Below, one piece after another: positions 1 through 9,401 of a DNA stretch of 64,000 bases (its first letter is position 1; the number at the start of each line of letters is the position of its first letter). This stretch comes from Alcanivorax sp. (GTDB lineage: Bacteria; Pseudomonadota; Gammaproteobacteria; Pseudomonadales; Alcanivoracaceae). The notes beneath the pieces are model-generated. The model saw nothing but the letters and a program-made list of their open reading frames with translations. It was not told where the DNA came from and did no database searches. The translations under genes were made by a program, and so were the position numbers. Where the stretch lies: the NCBI RefSeq assembly GCF_019431375.1, contig NZ_CP080267.1, forward strand, positions 744,001 through 808,000. Reading direction: 5' to 3'.

Positions 1-1
1 G

Positions 2-904
2 GACTGGAGCCGGGCCGACTGGCAGGGCATCTGGCAGATCCGCCAACAGGCCCCGAAAGACTGGAAGGCGATCCAGCCAGTGCGCTTCACCGATGCTCGT
101 GAGGTGCAGAAACGCTTCTCTGCCATCCTCTCGGGTCTGGATGAAAGGCTGAAGGAATATATCGATCAGGCGGAAACCGCCCGGCAAGCCCTGATCACTC
201 AGGCAAAAAAACTGGCCGAACTTGACGATGTGGGCGAAGCCACCCGGCAGGCCCAGCAACTGCAAAAACAGTGGCGCGACACCCCCTGGCTGCCGCCGGC
301 CCAGCACCGTGCCGACCAGAAGCAGTTCAAGAAGGTCATGGACAGCCTGTTTGCCGAGCGCAATCGTCAGCACGCCGAACGCAAAGCAGAACAGGAAATC
401 CGCTCACGGGAAGCCCAGGATGCCGTCATCCTGCTGGAAAGCCGTCTTGATGCGCCTTTTTCTCGGGATAGCGCCCACGCCTTGAAAGAAGCACTGGAAG
501 CGCTCGAGCAATTCAGCAGCGCCGCCCTGCCCCAGTCCCTTAATCGCCAGGCCCAGCAGCTCCGCCGTCGCGCCAGGGAAAGACTGGATCGTCAGTCAGA
601 GTGGGAGCGCTGGCAGGCTCTGCAACAGCAGGTAGAAGCACTGGGTGAAGTGAATGAGTGCGGCGATGAATCCCTGACCCTCGCGGTCGCTTTCGAGGCC
701 CTGGCCGGCGTACCCAGCCCGGAGGCCGAGCGACAGCGGCGTCTGCAGTGGCAGCTGGAAAAACTGCCCTCTGCCATGAAGCAGCAACAGTTTGTCGCCC
801 TGGACGAAATGACTCGCCTGCTCAAAGATCACGATCAACCCGTCTGTACCGCCGTGCGTAATCGCCTGCATCAGGCCCTGGCCGTGCTGGAGCCCGGCAA
901 GTGA
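2..904 (+). CDS. DUF349 domain protein, 5' end outside window
   Basis: The frame is open from base 2 to the TGA at 902-904, so about 300 C-terminal residues are visible and the start lies upstream. The protein is almost entirely charged helix rich in Gln, Glu, Arg and Leu. It has the spaced Trp and Phe-Lys pattern of DUF349 repeats (DWSRADWQGIW, then QFKKVMDSLFAERN). DUF349 proteins are soluble, probably coiled-coil proteins without an agreed biochemical role. The stop overlaps the GTG start of the next gene by four bases (GTGA), so the two are probably translationally coupled. The family call rests on pattern memory; the specific function is unknown. Confidence 0.8.
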   Translation, partial: DWSRADWQGIWQIRQQAPKDWKAIQPVRFTDAREVQKRFSAILSGLDERLKEYIDQAETARQALITQAKKLAELDDVGEATRQAQQLQKQWRDTPWLPPAQHRADQKQFKKVMDSLFAERNRQHAERKAEQEIRSREAQDAVILLESRLDAPFSRDSAHALKEALEALEQFSSAALPQSLNRQAQQLRRRARERLDRQSEWERWQALQQQVEALGEVNECGDESLTLAVAFEALAGVPSPEAERQRRLQWQLEKLPSAMKQQQFVALDEMTRLLKDHDQPVCTAVRNRLHQALAVLEPGK

Positions 905-1377
905 GTAATTTTCTGACTCGCTTTGCCAGAACCCCAAGGGGATTGCGCTGGTTTCTCAACCTTTACGGCCCCTATCTCGGGGCCGGCGTGCGGGTGGATT
1001 ATCTGGCGGAAGATTTCCGTGAATTGAAGGTGTCCATGGGATTGCACTGGTACAACCGTAATTACGTGGGCACCCATTTCGGCGGCAGCCTCTATTCCAT
1101 GGTGGACCCGTTCTACATGCTCATGGTCATGAACGTGCTGGGCCGGGACTACATTGTCTGGGACAAGGCCGCCGAGATCGATTTCATCAAACCCGGCACG
1201 GGACGGGTCCATGCCCGTTTCCAGCTAACCGATGCCATGCTGGACGATATCCAGCGACATACCGCTGATGGCGACAAATACCTGCCCTGCTGGCCGGTGA
1301 CCATCGTCAATGATGACGGCGAGACCGTGGCACAAATCAACAAGACCCTCTATATCCGCAAGAAGTCCCGGACTTGA
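901..1377 (+). CDS. DUF4442 hotdog-fold protein
   Basis: A 158-residue protein beginning at GTG 901, chosen because it overlaps the preceding stop in a GTGA coupling. Its sequence (WYNRNYVGTHFGGSLYSMVD, then DKAAEIDFIKPG) fits the DUF4442 branch of the hotdog superfamily, related to acyl-CoA thioesterases. The conserved stretch around the central helix (GTHFGGSLYSM) is where hotdog enzymes bind acyl groups. No catalytic activity can be assigned from sequence alone. Length and domain cover are complete. It is followed by a long inverted repeat that could end transcription. Confidence 0.75.
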   Translation: MSNFLTRFARTPRGLRWFLNLYGPYLGAGVRVDYLAEDFRELKVSMGLHWYNRNYVGTHFGGSLYSMVDPFYMLMVMNVLGRDYIVWDKAAEIDFIKPGTGRVHARFQLTDAMLDDIQRHTADGDKYLPCWPVTIVNDDGETVAQINKTLYIRKKSRT

Positions 1378-1384
1378 CCCCTAG

Positions 1385-1449
1385 CAGGAGCCATGCACGC
1401 ATGGCGAATCTGCTAGCCGCCGTTATTCGCCATGCAAGCATGGCTCCTG
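1385..1449. repeat. Long imperfect inverted repeat (possible bidirectional terminator)
   Basis: Arms at 1385-1409 and 1425-1449 are 25 bases each with two mismatches, separated by a 15-base loop. It lies between the converging stops of the DUF4442 and DUF924 genes. It has no T tract, so it is either a REP-like palindrome or a stem-loop protecting mRNA 3' ends. Its core (gccatgcaagcatggctcct) recurs in part near 62730. Confidence 0.6.
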
Positions 1450-1463
1450 CATGGCGTTTCCAA

Positions 1464-2078
1464 TTACTGTCCGAAACCACCTGATTTTTCCAGATAGGCG
1501 AGCTCTTCGGCCGTGCTTTCCCGCCCCAGCGCCTTGTTGCGATGGGGGAAGCGCCCGAAGCGGCCAATCAGATCCCGATGCTGCCTGGCGGCATTGACGC
1601 TGCTGCGCACTGAATCGCGACAGGAAGCGGGTGCGCGCTCCAGCAAGTCCGTCATGCTGTTCAGGCAGAGACCCTGCAGATCTTCATCCTCGGCATGCAT
1701 CAGTGGCATCAGGAAAAACACCTGGCCGCACAGGGGCAACTTGCTGTGCATCTGCCTGGAAACACCCTCCACCGCCAGGGTTGCCGCCCGGTGATCGCCG
1801 GCAAAGGCCTGGGACTGGCCACGGTAGATATGGCGGGTGAACTGGTCCAGCAACAGAATCAATGCCAGCCGTGACTGGGGCTGGCGCTCCCAGTCCACCA
1901 GTTCCTGCTGTATCGCCGCCTCCACATAAACGCCGAAGCGATGCTCAATCTCCGCATCATCTCCGGCACTGGCACGAAACCATTTTCGCGTCACAGATGG
2001 CTGCGGCCAATCCTGGCTCAAGCCATCTTCAAACCAGTAATTCAGTACATCCTGCCAGGGCGGCGTCAGCTCAAACAT
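1464..2078 (-). CDS. DUF924 family protein
   Basis: A 204-residue protein. The ATG at 2076-2078 was chosen because an AAAGGAGG ribosome site lies just upstream and the product then begins MFELTPPWQDVLNYWF, the usual start of DUF924 proteins. Later marks are FGVYVEAA, LALILLLDQFTRHIYRG and FGRFPHRNKALGRESTAEE, all typical of this family, which has a TPR-like all-helical fold and no firmly known function. The start overlaps the tesA stop by eight bases, so it is probably the second gene of a tesA-DUF924 operon. Confidence 0.88.
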   Translation of the reverse strand: MFELTPPWQDVLNYWFEDGLSQDWPQPSVTRKWFRASAGDDAEIEHRFGVYVEAAIQQELVDWERQPQSRLALILLLDQFTRHIYRGQSQAFAGDHRAATLAVEGVSRQMHSKLPLCGQVFFLMPLMHAEDEDLQGLCLNSMTDLLERAPASCRDSVRSSVNAARQHRDLIGRFGRFPHRNKALGRESTAEELAYLEKSGGFGQ

Positions 2079-2706
2079 CGTCGCCTCCTTTCCTCTTGCC
2101 GCACTGCTCTGGCAACAGGGGCTCAAGCACCGTGGAGGCATGGCGCTTCAGCAAGGGCTGGGCCTGCTCGGTAGGATGAATGCCATCTTTCTGCATCCAG
2201 CCCTGCGCTACGACGCCTTCAAGAAAAAACGGGAACAACGGTACCTGTTTGTCGTCAGATACCTGACGGAACTGCTGTTCGAACAGACGGGTATACTGTT
2301 GTCCGTAATTGGGGGGAATACGCATGCCAAGCAATACCGGCGAGGCATCGGCAGCGCGGCTTTTTTCGATCATCTGGCTCAGGTTTCTGGCCATGGCCAA
2401 AGGGGACAGGCCACGCAGGCCATCATTGCCGCCCAGCTCAATGATAACGATGTGCGGCGAATGCTCGTCCAGCAATGCCTGTAACCGACTATTGCCGCCG
2501 GCAGTGGTTTCGCCACTGACCGACGCATTGATCACGGGGAAATCACGGCAGCGCTGTTCCAGTTCTTTCTCCAACAGGGCGACCCAGCCTGCGGATTTTT
2601 CAATCCCGTAGGCGGCACTGATACTATCGCCCAGAACCAGTACACCCCTGGCCTGCGCAGACAGCGACACCATTGCCAGAATTGCCATTAAAAGAAGCCG
2701 AATCAT
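2071..2706 (-). CDS. tesA: Periplasmic GDSL arylesterase / thioesterase I
   Basis: A 211-residue SGNH hydrolase. It has an N-terminal signal peptide (MIRLLLMAILAMVSLSAQA), the block I GDSIS with the nucleophilic Ser, block III GGNDGLRG, and the C-terminal DGIHPT carrying the catalytic Asp-His pair. TesA-type enzymes hydrolyse acyl-CoA thioesters and small esters in the periplasm. The ATG at 2706 is favoured over upstream in-frame starts because it gives a clean signal peptide. The divergent partner is a YbbA-like ABC ATPase whose start codon overlaps this one by two bases. The same tesA/ybbA pairing is known in E. coli and many gammaproteobacteria. Confidence 0.93.
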   Translation of the reverse strand: MIRLLLMAILAMVSLSAQARGVLVLGDSISAAYGIEKSAGWVALLEKELEQRCRDFPVINASVSGETTAGGNSRLQALLDEHSPHIVIIELGGNDGLRGLSPLAMARNLSQMIEKSRAADASPVLLGMRIPPNYGQQYTRLFEQQFRQVSDDKQVPLFPFFLEGVVAQGWMQKDGIHPTEQAQPLLKRHASTVLEPLLPEQCGKRKGGDDV

Positions 2707-3382
2707 GAAGTCACAATCTCCCGTATTAAGCGCCCGAAACCTTGGCAAACGTGTACAGGGGCCAGAGGGCGGGCTGGATCTGTTGCAGGATATCACGCTG
2801 GAAGTGAATGCCGGTGACAGTCTGGCCATTACCGGGCCGTCTGGTTCCGGAAAATCCACCCTATTGTCCCTTCTGGCCGGGCTGGATGTGCCCACCAGTG
2901 GCGAGGTACTGCTGGGAGGCACGTCCTTCAGCAGTGGCAGCGAGGATCAACGGGCCCGCCTGCGTGGCGAACAATGCGGTTTCGTGTTCCAGCATTTTCA
3001 GCTGGTGGCGGATCTCACCGCCCAGGAAAACGTGATGCTACCACTGGAAATCCTTGGCCGTGGCAAGCCCCGCGACACCGCCCGGCACTGGCTGGACCAG
3101 GTCGGGCTGGGCAAACGTTGCCACCATTTCCCGGCCCAACTGTCTGGCGGTGAACAGCAGCGCGTTGCCCTGGCCCGCGCTTTCGCGGTAGCCCCTTCGC
3201 TGCTATTTGCTGATGAACCCACCGGCAGCCTGGATTACGCCAACGGCGAGCACGTGGCAGACCTGCTGTTTTCCCTGAACCAGGAACAGGGCACCGCCCT
3301 GGTTCTGGTGACCCACGACCAGACCCTGGCCCAGCGTTGCAGCCGCTCCATGTCACTGGTGGAGGGCCGTCTTGGTGATTAA
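2705..3382 (+). CDS. ybbA: ABC transporter ATP-binding protein, YbbA type
   Basis: A 225-residue ATPase with Walker A GPSGSGKST, signature LSGGEQQRVALARA, Walker B LLFADEPTGSLD and switch His in VTHD. It belongs to the LolD/MacB-like clan that pairs with FtsX-type permeases. The gene overlaps the following permease by about ten bases and is divergent from tesA, exactly as ybbA-ybbP lie beside tesA in E. coli. Substrate is unknown; the tesA link suggests a lipid or envelope role, which is inference from synteny only. Confidence 0.92.
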   Translation: MKSQSPVLSARNLGKRVQGPEGGLDLLQDITLEVNAGDSLAITGPSGSGKSTLLSLLAGLDVPTSGEVLLGGTSFSSGSEDQRARLRGEQCGFVFQHFQLVADLTAQENVMLPLEILGRGKPRDTARHWLDQVGLGKRCHHFPAQLSGGEQQRVALARAFAVAPSLLFADEPTGSLDYANGEHVADLLFSLNQEQGTALVLVTHDQTLAQRCSRSMSLVEGRLGD

Positions 3383-5783
3383 GGCCTGGCGCTCCCCCGC
3401 ATTCCGCGTTCAGGCACTGGCGGTCCTGGTCGCCGCTTTTGCCATGACCGCCATGTTGATTCTGCGTGACACCGTGGACCAACGATTCAACCAGCGTACC
3501 GCCGTGGCTCTGGGCGCGGACCTGATTCTGGAAGGCACCCGCTTCCCGGAGCCAGAACAGCTGGAGCAATTGGCCGGCACTCGCCATACCGAAAGCGTGG
3601 AATTTTCCAGCGTGCTGGTTAACGACGAGAGCTTCCTGCTGGCCAGCATCCGCGCAGTTTCTGCCGGGTTCCCGCTCTATGGCGAGATCCAGATCAGTGA
3701 CAGCCGTTTTGCGGATCCCTATCCGGTGGATCATGGGCCGGAGCCGGGCCATGTGTGGATTGCCGGCACCGGGCTCGATCGCCTGGGTTTGCAGACCGGC
3801 GAGTTCATAACCCTGGGCGAGCGTAGCCTGCTGATCGACAAGGTCATCGTTCAGGAGCCCGATCAACAGGCGGGCTTCTACAGCATGAACCCCCGCGCCC
3901 TAATCCATCTTGATGATCTGCAAAGCGCCGGCGTACTCGGTGAAGGCAGCCGCTACCGGCATAACGTACTGGTAGCCGCCGACGATGCCGCTCGCCAGCA
4001 GCTGGAATCCCGCCTGACTCCCGGGCTGCGCCCGGACCAGGAACTCGAAACCGTTGCCAATACCGAGTTGCGCAGCCGTGGGCCAGTAGAGCAGCTTTTC
4101 CTGTGGTCGCAACTGGCAGTAATGCTGGTGGTGCTTCTGTGTGCCGCGGCCATCTACCTGACGTCCAGCCACCGTGCCCGGCACCAGCAAACGCTCTGTG
4201 CAGTTATGAAAACCGTGGGCGCCAGCCAGGCAGCCATTGTCCGTCGCTTGCTGGGCGGTGACGCCATGGCACTGCTGATTCCTACCCTCGCCGGCATCGC
4301 CTTGGCCAGTGCGTTGGGCATTTATCTGATCGCACTGATGGGAGGTGGTATGGCCTTTCCCGTCTCCGCTCCGCTGCTGGGGCTGATTGGCCCGGTGCTG
4401 CTGTGGCTAGGATTTGCCGCACCGACGCTGTGGGCGCACCTTGGCCTGCCTGCCACCGCCTTGCTGCAACAGCGCGACAGCCAACCCGGCCGCCAGCGCT
4501 GGACTCTGCTGATCGCCCTGCTCACGCCGATTCCCATTGCAGCCCTGATGAGTGGTTCACTGGCCAGCCTGTGGCCGCTGTTGCTGCTTACCTTTGCCAT
4601 CGCGGTGGGACTGCCGCTACTGCTGTGGCCACTGGTGTCACTGCTGGACCGGGCCAGCGGCAGGATGCCGTTGGCAGCGCGCCTGGCCCTGCGGCGCCTT
4701 AGCCGGCGCAAGGCCACTACCCTGCCCCTGCTGGCGGCACTGGTGGTGTCACTGGCGGTGCTATCCATGTCCATCCAGACCGGCCGGCAACTGCTGAGCG
4801 ACTGGCGCTCTACCCTGCCCGAAAATGCCCCCAACTATTTTGTCATCAACCTGTTTGATCAGGATCTGGCGCCTTTCAATGACTGGCTGGCCCAGCACAA
4901 CAGCGACAGTCAGCCTCTCTACCCGGTGGTGCGTGCCCGGCTCACCGCCATTAACGGCGAACCGGTGCGAGAAGCGGTCACCAAAGAAGAGGACCGGGCA
5001 GAGCGGGCATTAAACCGGGACCTGTCACTGACCGAAGCGGATGCCTTGCCCGACAGTAACGTCATGCTGGAAGGCCGCTGGATCGAGCGGCCCGGTGAGG
5101 TGACCGTGGAAAGTGAGCTGGCGGAATCCCTGGGACTCAAACTGGGTGACCAGCTGACCTTCACCGGGGCCGCCTCGCCCATTGAGGCGGAGATTGTCGG
5201 CTTGCGGGAGGTGGACTGGGAAAGCTTCGCTCCCAACTTCTATTTCATGTTCTCCCCCGGCACTCTGGACACCCAGAGCCGGACCTGGATAACCAGTTTT
5301 TATCTGCCCCCCGAGAAGAGCAAGGAGCTGGGCAGTCTGGTACAACAGTTTCCGCAGATCAGCCTGCTGGATGTGAATGCCATCCTTGCCACTCTGGAAG
5401 AGATTGTTGCCCAGGCCAGTCGTGCAGCCTTCTTCGTGGGCTTGCTGCTGATGCTGGCGGCCCTGCTGGTGCTGGCAGCAGCCCTGCTGGCCACCGCGAA
5501 TCAGATGCGCAAGGACAACCGCTTGCTGGTAGTGATCGGCGCCCGTCAGCGCCTGTTACGTCGCACTGCGGCCCTGCAGGCCCTGTTCCTGATCGGTGGC
5601 GCCGCACTACTGGCCAACCTGATTCACTTTGCCGCACTGTTTCCTTTGGGGCAAAAGCTGTTCGATGGGCAATTGCCGTTGAGTCTCTGGCTGCTGCTGC
5701 CCTGGGTTGTCACCTTGCTACTGGTGCTGACTGCCCAGATAGCACCACCACTGCAGCCTGTCCCTCGTGGAGGGAAAGCCTGA
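3372..5783 (+). CDS. ybbP: ABC transporter permease, YbbP/FtsX-like
   Basis: An 803-residue inner-membrane protein with an N-terminal transmembrane helix, a large extracytoplasmic region, a block of helices around residues 230-480, a second periplasmic domain and a last group of helices (from about residue 680). This is the doubled FtsX topology of YbbP permeases. Start is TTG 3372 or GTG 3375, both within the end of the ATPase gene. It would form the membrane channel or mechanotransmission unit for the YbbA-like ATPase. No frameshift or missing segment is seen. Confidence 0.88.
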   Translation: MVIKAWRSPAFRVQALAVLVAAFAMTAMLILRDTVDQRFNQRTAVALGADLILEGTRFPEPEQLEQLAGTRHTESVEFSSVLVNDESFLLASIRAVSAGFPLYGEIQISDSRFADPYPVDHGPEPGHVWIAGTGLDRLGLQTGEFITLGERSLLIDKVIVQEPDQQAGFYSMNPRALIHLDDLQSAGVLGEGSRYRHNVLVAADDAARQQLESRLTPGLRPDQELETVANTELRSRGPVEQLFLWSQLAVMLVVLLCAAAIYLTSSHRARHQQTLCAVMKTVGASQAAIVRRLLGGDAMALLIPTLAGIALASALGIYLIALMGGGMAFPVSAPLLGLIGPVLLWLGFAAPTLWAHLGLPATALLQQRDSQPGRQRWTLLIALLTPIPIAALMSGSLASLWPLLLLTFAIAVGLPLLLWPLVSLLDRASGRMPLAARLALRRLSRRKATTLPLLAALVVSLAVLSMSIQTGRQLLSDWRSTLPENAPNYFVINLFDQDLAPFNDWLAQHNSDSQPLYPVVRARLTAINGEPVREAVTKEEDRAERALNRDLSLTEADALPDSNVMLEGRWIERPGEVTVESELAESLGLKLGDQLTFTGAASPIEAEIVGLREVDWESFAPNFYFMFSPGTLDTQSRTWITSFYLPPEKSKELGSLVQQFPQISLLDVNAILATLEEIVAQASRAAFFVGLLLMLAALLVLAAALLATANQMRKDNRLLVVIGARQRLLRRTAALQALFLIGGAALLANLIHFAALFPLGQKLFDGQLPLSLWLLLPWVVTLLLVLTAQIAPPLQPVPRGGKA

Positions 5784-5818
5784 CTGCACTTGCAATGCAC
5801 GCGGGGGCGGGCAGACCT

Positions 5819-5980
5819 CGTAGGGTGGATTAGCCTCAGGCGTAATCCACCACCATCCTGAGATCCGGAGTCTGGTTGGTGAATCTTGTGGATTACGCCT
5901 TAGGCTAATCCACCCTACGGTTGCTGGACCGCCCCGGCGTCATATTGGTGCAGTTCGCCTTAGGCTCAGTGCACCCTGCA
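5819..5980. repeat. GTAGGGTG palindromic intergenic repeat cluster
   Basis: Two inverted arms, at 5819-5851 and 5888-5920, share the core GTAGGGTGGATTAGCCT. A third relative at 5947-5980 carries the GGTGCAGTTCGCCTTAGGCT variant. The cluster lies between convergent genes (YbbP-like permease and Bcr-type pump). The same family recurs at 18759-18842, 19855-19938 and 22200-22234, so it is a dispersed REP-like repeat of this genome. Confidence 0.8.
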
Positions 5981-5984
5981 TGTT

Positions 5985-7181
5985 CTACGAGACCTGATCT
6001 TCCGCGCCTTTTCGCAGCCACAGGAAAGCGATCAGCGCTGCAATGCTGCTACCGGCCATAAGCAGGGTCATCGGTATTGGTGTGCCGTCGTGCCAGGCCC
6101 CCAATGCCGTGCCAATCAGGCCAGCCAGCAGAAATTGCAGGGTGCCATTCAGGCCGGTCGCTGCCCCGCTATCGCGATCGAACAGACTGAGAAAACTGGC
6201 AATGCCGTTGGGTATCACCAACGCCACCATGCCCGCCGTCACCATGATCAATGGCACCACGGCCCACAGCACAAGATAGTCTGTCAGCGTCAGCACCAAC
6301 AATGCTACCCCCGCCAGAGCCTGCAGGATCAAGCCCGCGCGCATGATATCGGCACTGGCATAGCGGCGTAGCAAGACCACATTCAACCGGTTCAGCCCGA
6401 GCATGGTCACCACGTTAGCCCCGAAAAAAAGTGGGAATTGCTCCGGGCTGATACCGAAATAATCCATGTACAGGAAGGCAGCATCGGTAATGAAGACGAA
6501 CAGGGCGGAAAATGCCAGCCCGTTGGCAAGAATAAAGCCCATGGCTGGGCGATTACGCAGCACTCGCCCATAGGCATGAAACAAACGATGCCACAGGGTT
6601 TCATTGTCCTCACTCGGAGGCACCGTGGGCAGCGGAAAACGCACCAGCAACATCAGCATTGCACCATAGCCTGCCAGCATGAAGAAAATGCTCTGCCAAC
6701 CGGCCAGATTGAGCAATGCCACGCCCACTGCCGGGGCCAGCAGCGGCGCGATCAACATCACCAGGCCGATACTTGTCAGCACGCTGGCTGCCTGCTGGCC
6801 GGTAAAATGATCCCGGACCGAAGCGGCTGCAATCACCACCGACGCGCCCCCGCCCACTGCCTGCAGAAAACGCAGCCCATACAGCACCTCAATATCCGCA
6901 CTGAAGGGAATCAACAGACTCGAGCTGATAAACAGCAACAAGCCTGTGTAAGCCACCGGCTTTCGCCCGAAATGATCCGATAACGGGCCGCCCAACCACT
7001 GGCCCAGCGCCACACCCAGCACATAAACGCTTACCGAGATCTCCACATCATGGATCGGCACGGCGAAATGTTCGGACATGGCGAGTAATGCGGGAAGATA
7101 GGTGTCAATGGCCAGCGGCCCCAGGGCAACCAGAGTGCCGAGCAGGAGTGCCAGTCGGCGCGGGGAAATTCGGCTTTGCAT
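5985..7181 (-). CDS. Bcr/CflA family MFS drug efflux transporter
   Basis: A 398-residue twelve-helix transporter. Family marks are AIDTYLPALLAM in helix 1, GPLSDHFGRKP in loop 2-3 (the MFS signature), and FLQAVGGGASVV in helix 4. Bcr/CflA members export drugs such as bicyclomycin and chloramphenicol, and sometimes metabolites, using the proton gradient. The real substrate cannot be read from the sequence. The gene stands alone, convergent with the YbbP-like gene and divergent from the antiporter downstream. Confidence 0.9.
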   Translation of the reverse strand: MQSRISPRRLALLLGTLVALGPLAIDTYLPALLAMSEHFAVPIHDVEISVSVYVLGVALGQWLGGPLSDHFGRKPVAYTGLLLFISSSLLIPFSADIEVLYGLRFLQAVGGGASVVIAAASVRDHFTGQQAASVLTSIGLVMLIAPLLAPAVGVALLNLAGWQSIFFMLAGYGAMLMLLVRFPLPTVPPSEDNETLWHRLFHAYGRVLRNRPAMGFILANGLAFSALFVFITDAAFLYMDYFGISPEQFPLFFGANVVTMLGLNRLNVVLLRRYASADIMRAGLILQALAGVALLVLTLTDYLVLWAVVPLIMVTAGMVALVIPNGIASFLSLFDRDSGAATGLNGTLQFLLAGLIGTALGAWHDGTPIPMTLLMAGSSIAALIAFLWLRKGAEDQVS

Positions 7182-7507
7182 GGAATGTCCAGTCAGGCTG
7201 TCAGAGCGCGATGGTACCGCATGTCAAAGCGAGGTTCAGTGATTTTATGAACCAGATTCAAGCATGCTTGTGAAAAACGGGTTGCGGCCACCGGGCTGTC
7301 CTGTGACCATTACCCGCTTTGGTAGGTGTGGCAACAGTCTCACCACTGGGGCTTGAAAACCGAGATGGATACAGCGATGACATGACTGCCAACGGACCGG
7401 CACAAATGCATCGCAGACTTTTTGCAACTGCATATGGCAACTGGCTCCATAGGTTCTGCTAACAACACTGCCTGCCCAACCTGCCGTCATTACCATACGG
7501 GAACTGC
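7182..7507. other. Intergenic region between divergent MFS and antiporter genes
   Basis: This 326-base region separates two divergently transcribed membrane-protein genes and must hold both promoters. Small open frames on the minus strand (such as 7245-7496) have no ribosome site or recognisable product and were not called. No clear operator or riboswitch was seen. Confidence 0.5.
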
Positions 7508-9400
7508 ATGGATTTAGAGATCGCTTACCAATTGGCCATCATTACCGTTGTGGCCTTCCTCTGCCAGTGGGTTTCCTGGCGCATCAAACTCCCTGCCATT
7601 CTCCCGCTTCTGCTGACAGGTCTGGCTCTGGGGCCACTGACCGGCGTGCTTCAGCCCAAAGAATTGCTGGGCGACTTGCTCCTTCCCGGCGTGTCGCTGG
7701 CGGTTTCCATCATTCTCTTCGAAGGGGCCATGACCCTTCGTTTTGACGAAATCCGCGGTCTTGAGAAAACCGTGCGTCGTCTGGTTACCTGGGGGGCACT
7801 GGTTACCTGGTCCATTGTTGCCATTTCCGCTTGGTGGCTATTGAAACTGTCGTTTGATCTGGCCCTGCTGTTCGGCGCACTCGTCGTGGTCACCGGACCC
7901 ACCGTGATCGTGCCGCTGTTGCGCAGCGTACGCCCGGTCAGCAGCGTGGCCCGTCTGCTACGCTGGGAAGGCATCGTCATTGATCCACTGGGCGCCATCT
8001 TTGCCGTACTGGCCTATGAGTTGGTAGTAGCCAGTGGCCAGGAAGGCGCCCTGCTCCACACCCTGTGGCTGTTCATCCAGACTATCACCGTGGGCACTGC
8101 GATCGGGGTGATTGTTGCCATGGGGCTGGCGGCACTGCTGCGGCGACATCTGGTTCCGGAATATCTGCGCAGCTTCCTGGTGCTGTCACTGGTGATCGGC
8201 GAATTCGTGCTGGCCAACGCGCTCAGTGAAGAATCCGGGCTGGTGGCCGTCACTGCCACCGGCATCGTGCTAGCCAACCTGAAAGGGGTTCGCACCAACG
8301 ACATTCTCCACTTCAAGGAAAACCTGTCGGTCATTCTGATCTCAGGGCTCTTTATTGTGCTGGCCGCGCGTCTGGAAATGCAGGAGTTGGAGCAACTGGG
8401 CCTGATGGCACTGGCTCTGTTGGCGATTATTCAACTGGTGGCTCGCCCTGCCTCGGTGCTGGTGGCAACGCTTGGTTCCAATCTGAACTGGCGGGAGAAA
8501 TCCCTGCTCGCCTGGATTGCTCCCCGCGGCATCGTTGCTGCCGCTATCTCCGCCCTGTTTGCCGAACGCTTGCTGCAAAACGGCGTGGCCGGTGCGGAGA
8601 TGCTGGTACCCCTGACATTCATGGTCATCATTGGCACGGTGGCGCTGCAAAGCCTGACAGCGCGCCCCCTGGCACGCTTGCTCAAAGTCGCCGAACCGGC
8701 ACCGCGAGGCTTCCTGATCGTTGGAGCCAACCCGGTCGCCCGAGCCATTGGCGCTGCCCTGCAGAAAAACCATTTCTCAGTGATGGTTACCGATTCCAGC
8801 TGGGAGTCCATTCGCCTTGCCCGCATGGAAGGTCTGAGCACCTTTTATGGCAATCCGGTATCCCAGCATGCTGACCAATACATGGATCTGGTGGGCTACG
8901 GAAAGTTGCTGGGCCTGAGCCCACGCCGGGAGCTGAACACCATGGCCACCATGCGCTATCGACTGGAGTTCGGCGAGCCGAATATCTTCAGTTTGCCCAC
9001 CCAGCGCAGCGATAAGGAAGTGAAGCATGAAGTGGCCCCTGAACACCGTGGTGCTACCCTGTTCGGTGCGGAAATGACCTATGCACGCCTGGCCAGCCTG
9101 CTGAGCCAGGGCGCAGAAATCCGCAAGACCCGGCTCACTGAAGAGTTCGATTTCAACACCTACCTGCAAACCCCCCACCGCCGGGTATGGCCCCTGTTTG
9201 CCATTGATACCCGTGATCGCATTTATGTGTTCAGCGAGGAAAGTCAGCCAGCGCCCAAGGCAGGTTGGCACGTGCTTGGCCTGATCAAGGAAGATGCCGC
9301 CAAGGAAGAGGCCCGCACCGAAGCTCGCGCTGAAGCGGCCGCGGAAAAAGTGGCCGCAGACAAGCAGAAAGGGGCCGACAAGGCCGGCAAGAAAGACTGA
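7508..9400 (+). CDS. CPA1-type cation:proton antiporter with C-terminal nucleotide-binding-like domain
   Basis: A 630-residue protein. Roughly residues 1-395 form a multi-helix Na+/H+ exchanger domain (ITVVAFLCQWVSWRIKLP, VVTGPTVIVPLLRSVRP, WIAPRGIVAAAISALFAERL). From about residue 398 there is a TrkA-N-like Rossmann segment (GFLIVGANPVARAIGAALQK), and the last 40 residues are an Ala/Glu/Lys-rich tail. It would exchange Na+ or K+ for protons across the inner membrane, useful in a marine cell. The Rossmann-like part probably senses nucleotides, although the usual GxGxxG is altered to VGANPVA. It is convergent with the merR gene, whose stop begins two bases after this gene ends. Confidence 0.88.
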   Translation: MDLEIAYQLAIITVVAFLCQWVSWRIKLPAILPLLLTGLALGPLTGVLQPKELLGDLLLPGVSLAVSIILFEGAMTLRFDEIRGLEKTVRRLVTWGALVTWSIVAISAWWLLKLSFDLALLFGALVVVTGPTVIVPLLRSVRPVSSVARLLRWEGIVIDPLGAIFAVLAYELVVASGQEGALLHTLWLFIQTITVGTAIGVIVAMGLAALLRRHLVPEYLRSFLVLSLVIGEFVLANALSEESGLVAVTATGIVLANLKGVRTNDILHFKENLSVILISGLFIVLAARLEMQELEQLGLMALALLAIIQLVARPASVLVATLGSNLNWREKSLLAWIAPRGIVAAAISALFAERLLQNGVAGAEMLVPLTFMVIIGTVALQSLTARPLARLLKVAEPAPRGFLIVGANPVARAIGAALQKNHFSVMVTDSSWESIRLARMEGLSTFYGNPVSQHADQYMDLVGYGKLLGLSPRRELNTMATMRYRLEFGEPNIFSLPTQRSDKEVKHEVAPEHRGATLFGAEMTYARLASLLSQGAEIRKTRLTEEFDFNTYLQTPHRRVWPLFAIDTRDRIYVFSEESQPAPKAGWHVLGLIKEDAAKEEARTEARAEAAAEKVAADKQKGADKAGKKD

Positions 9401-9401
9401 T

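Noticed and set aside
1464..2141. 225-residue long form of the DUF924 protein
   Set aside because: A strong AAAGGAGG site directs start at 2078; the longer form runs back into tesA codons.
2071..2922. 283-residue long form of TesA
   Set aside because: The extra 72 residues overlap the ybbA coding start and hide the signal peptide; ATG 2706 is the natural start.
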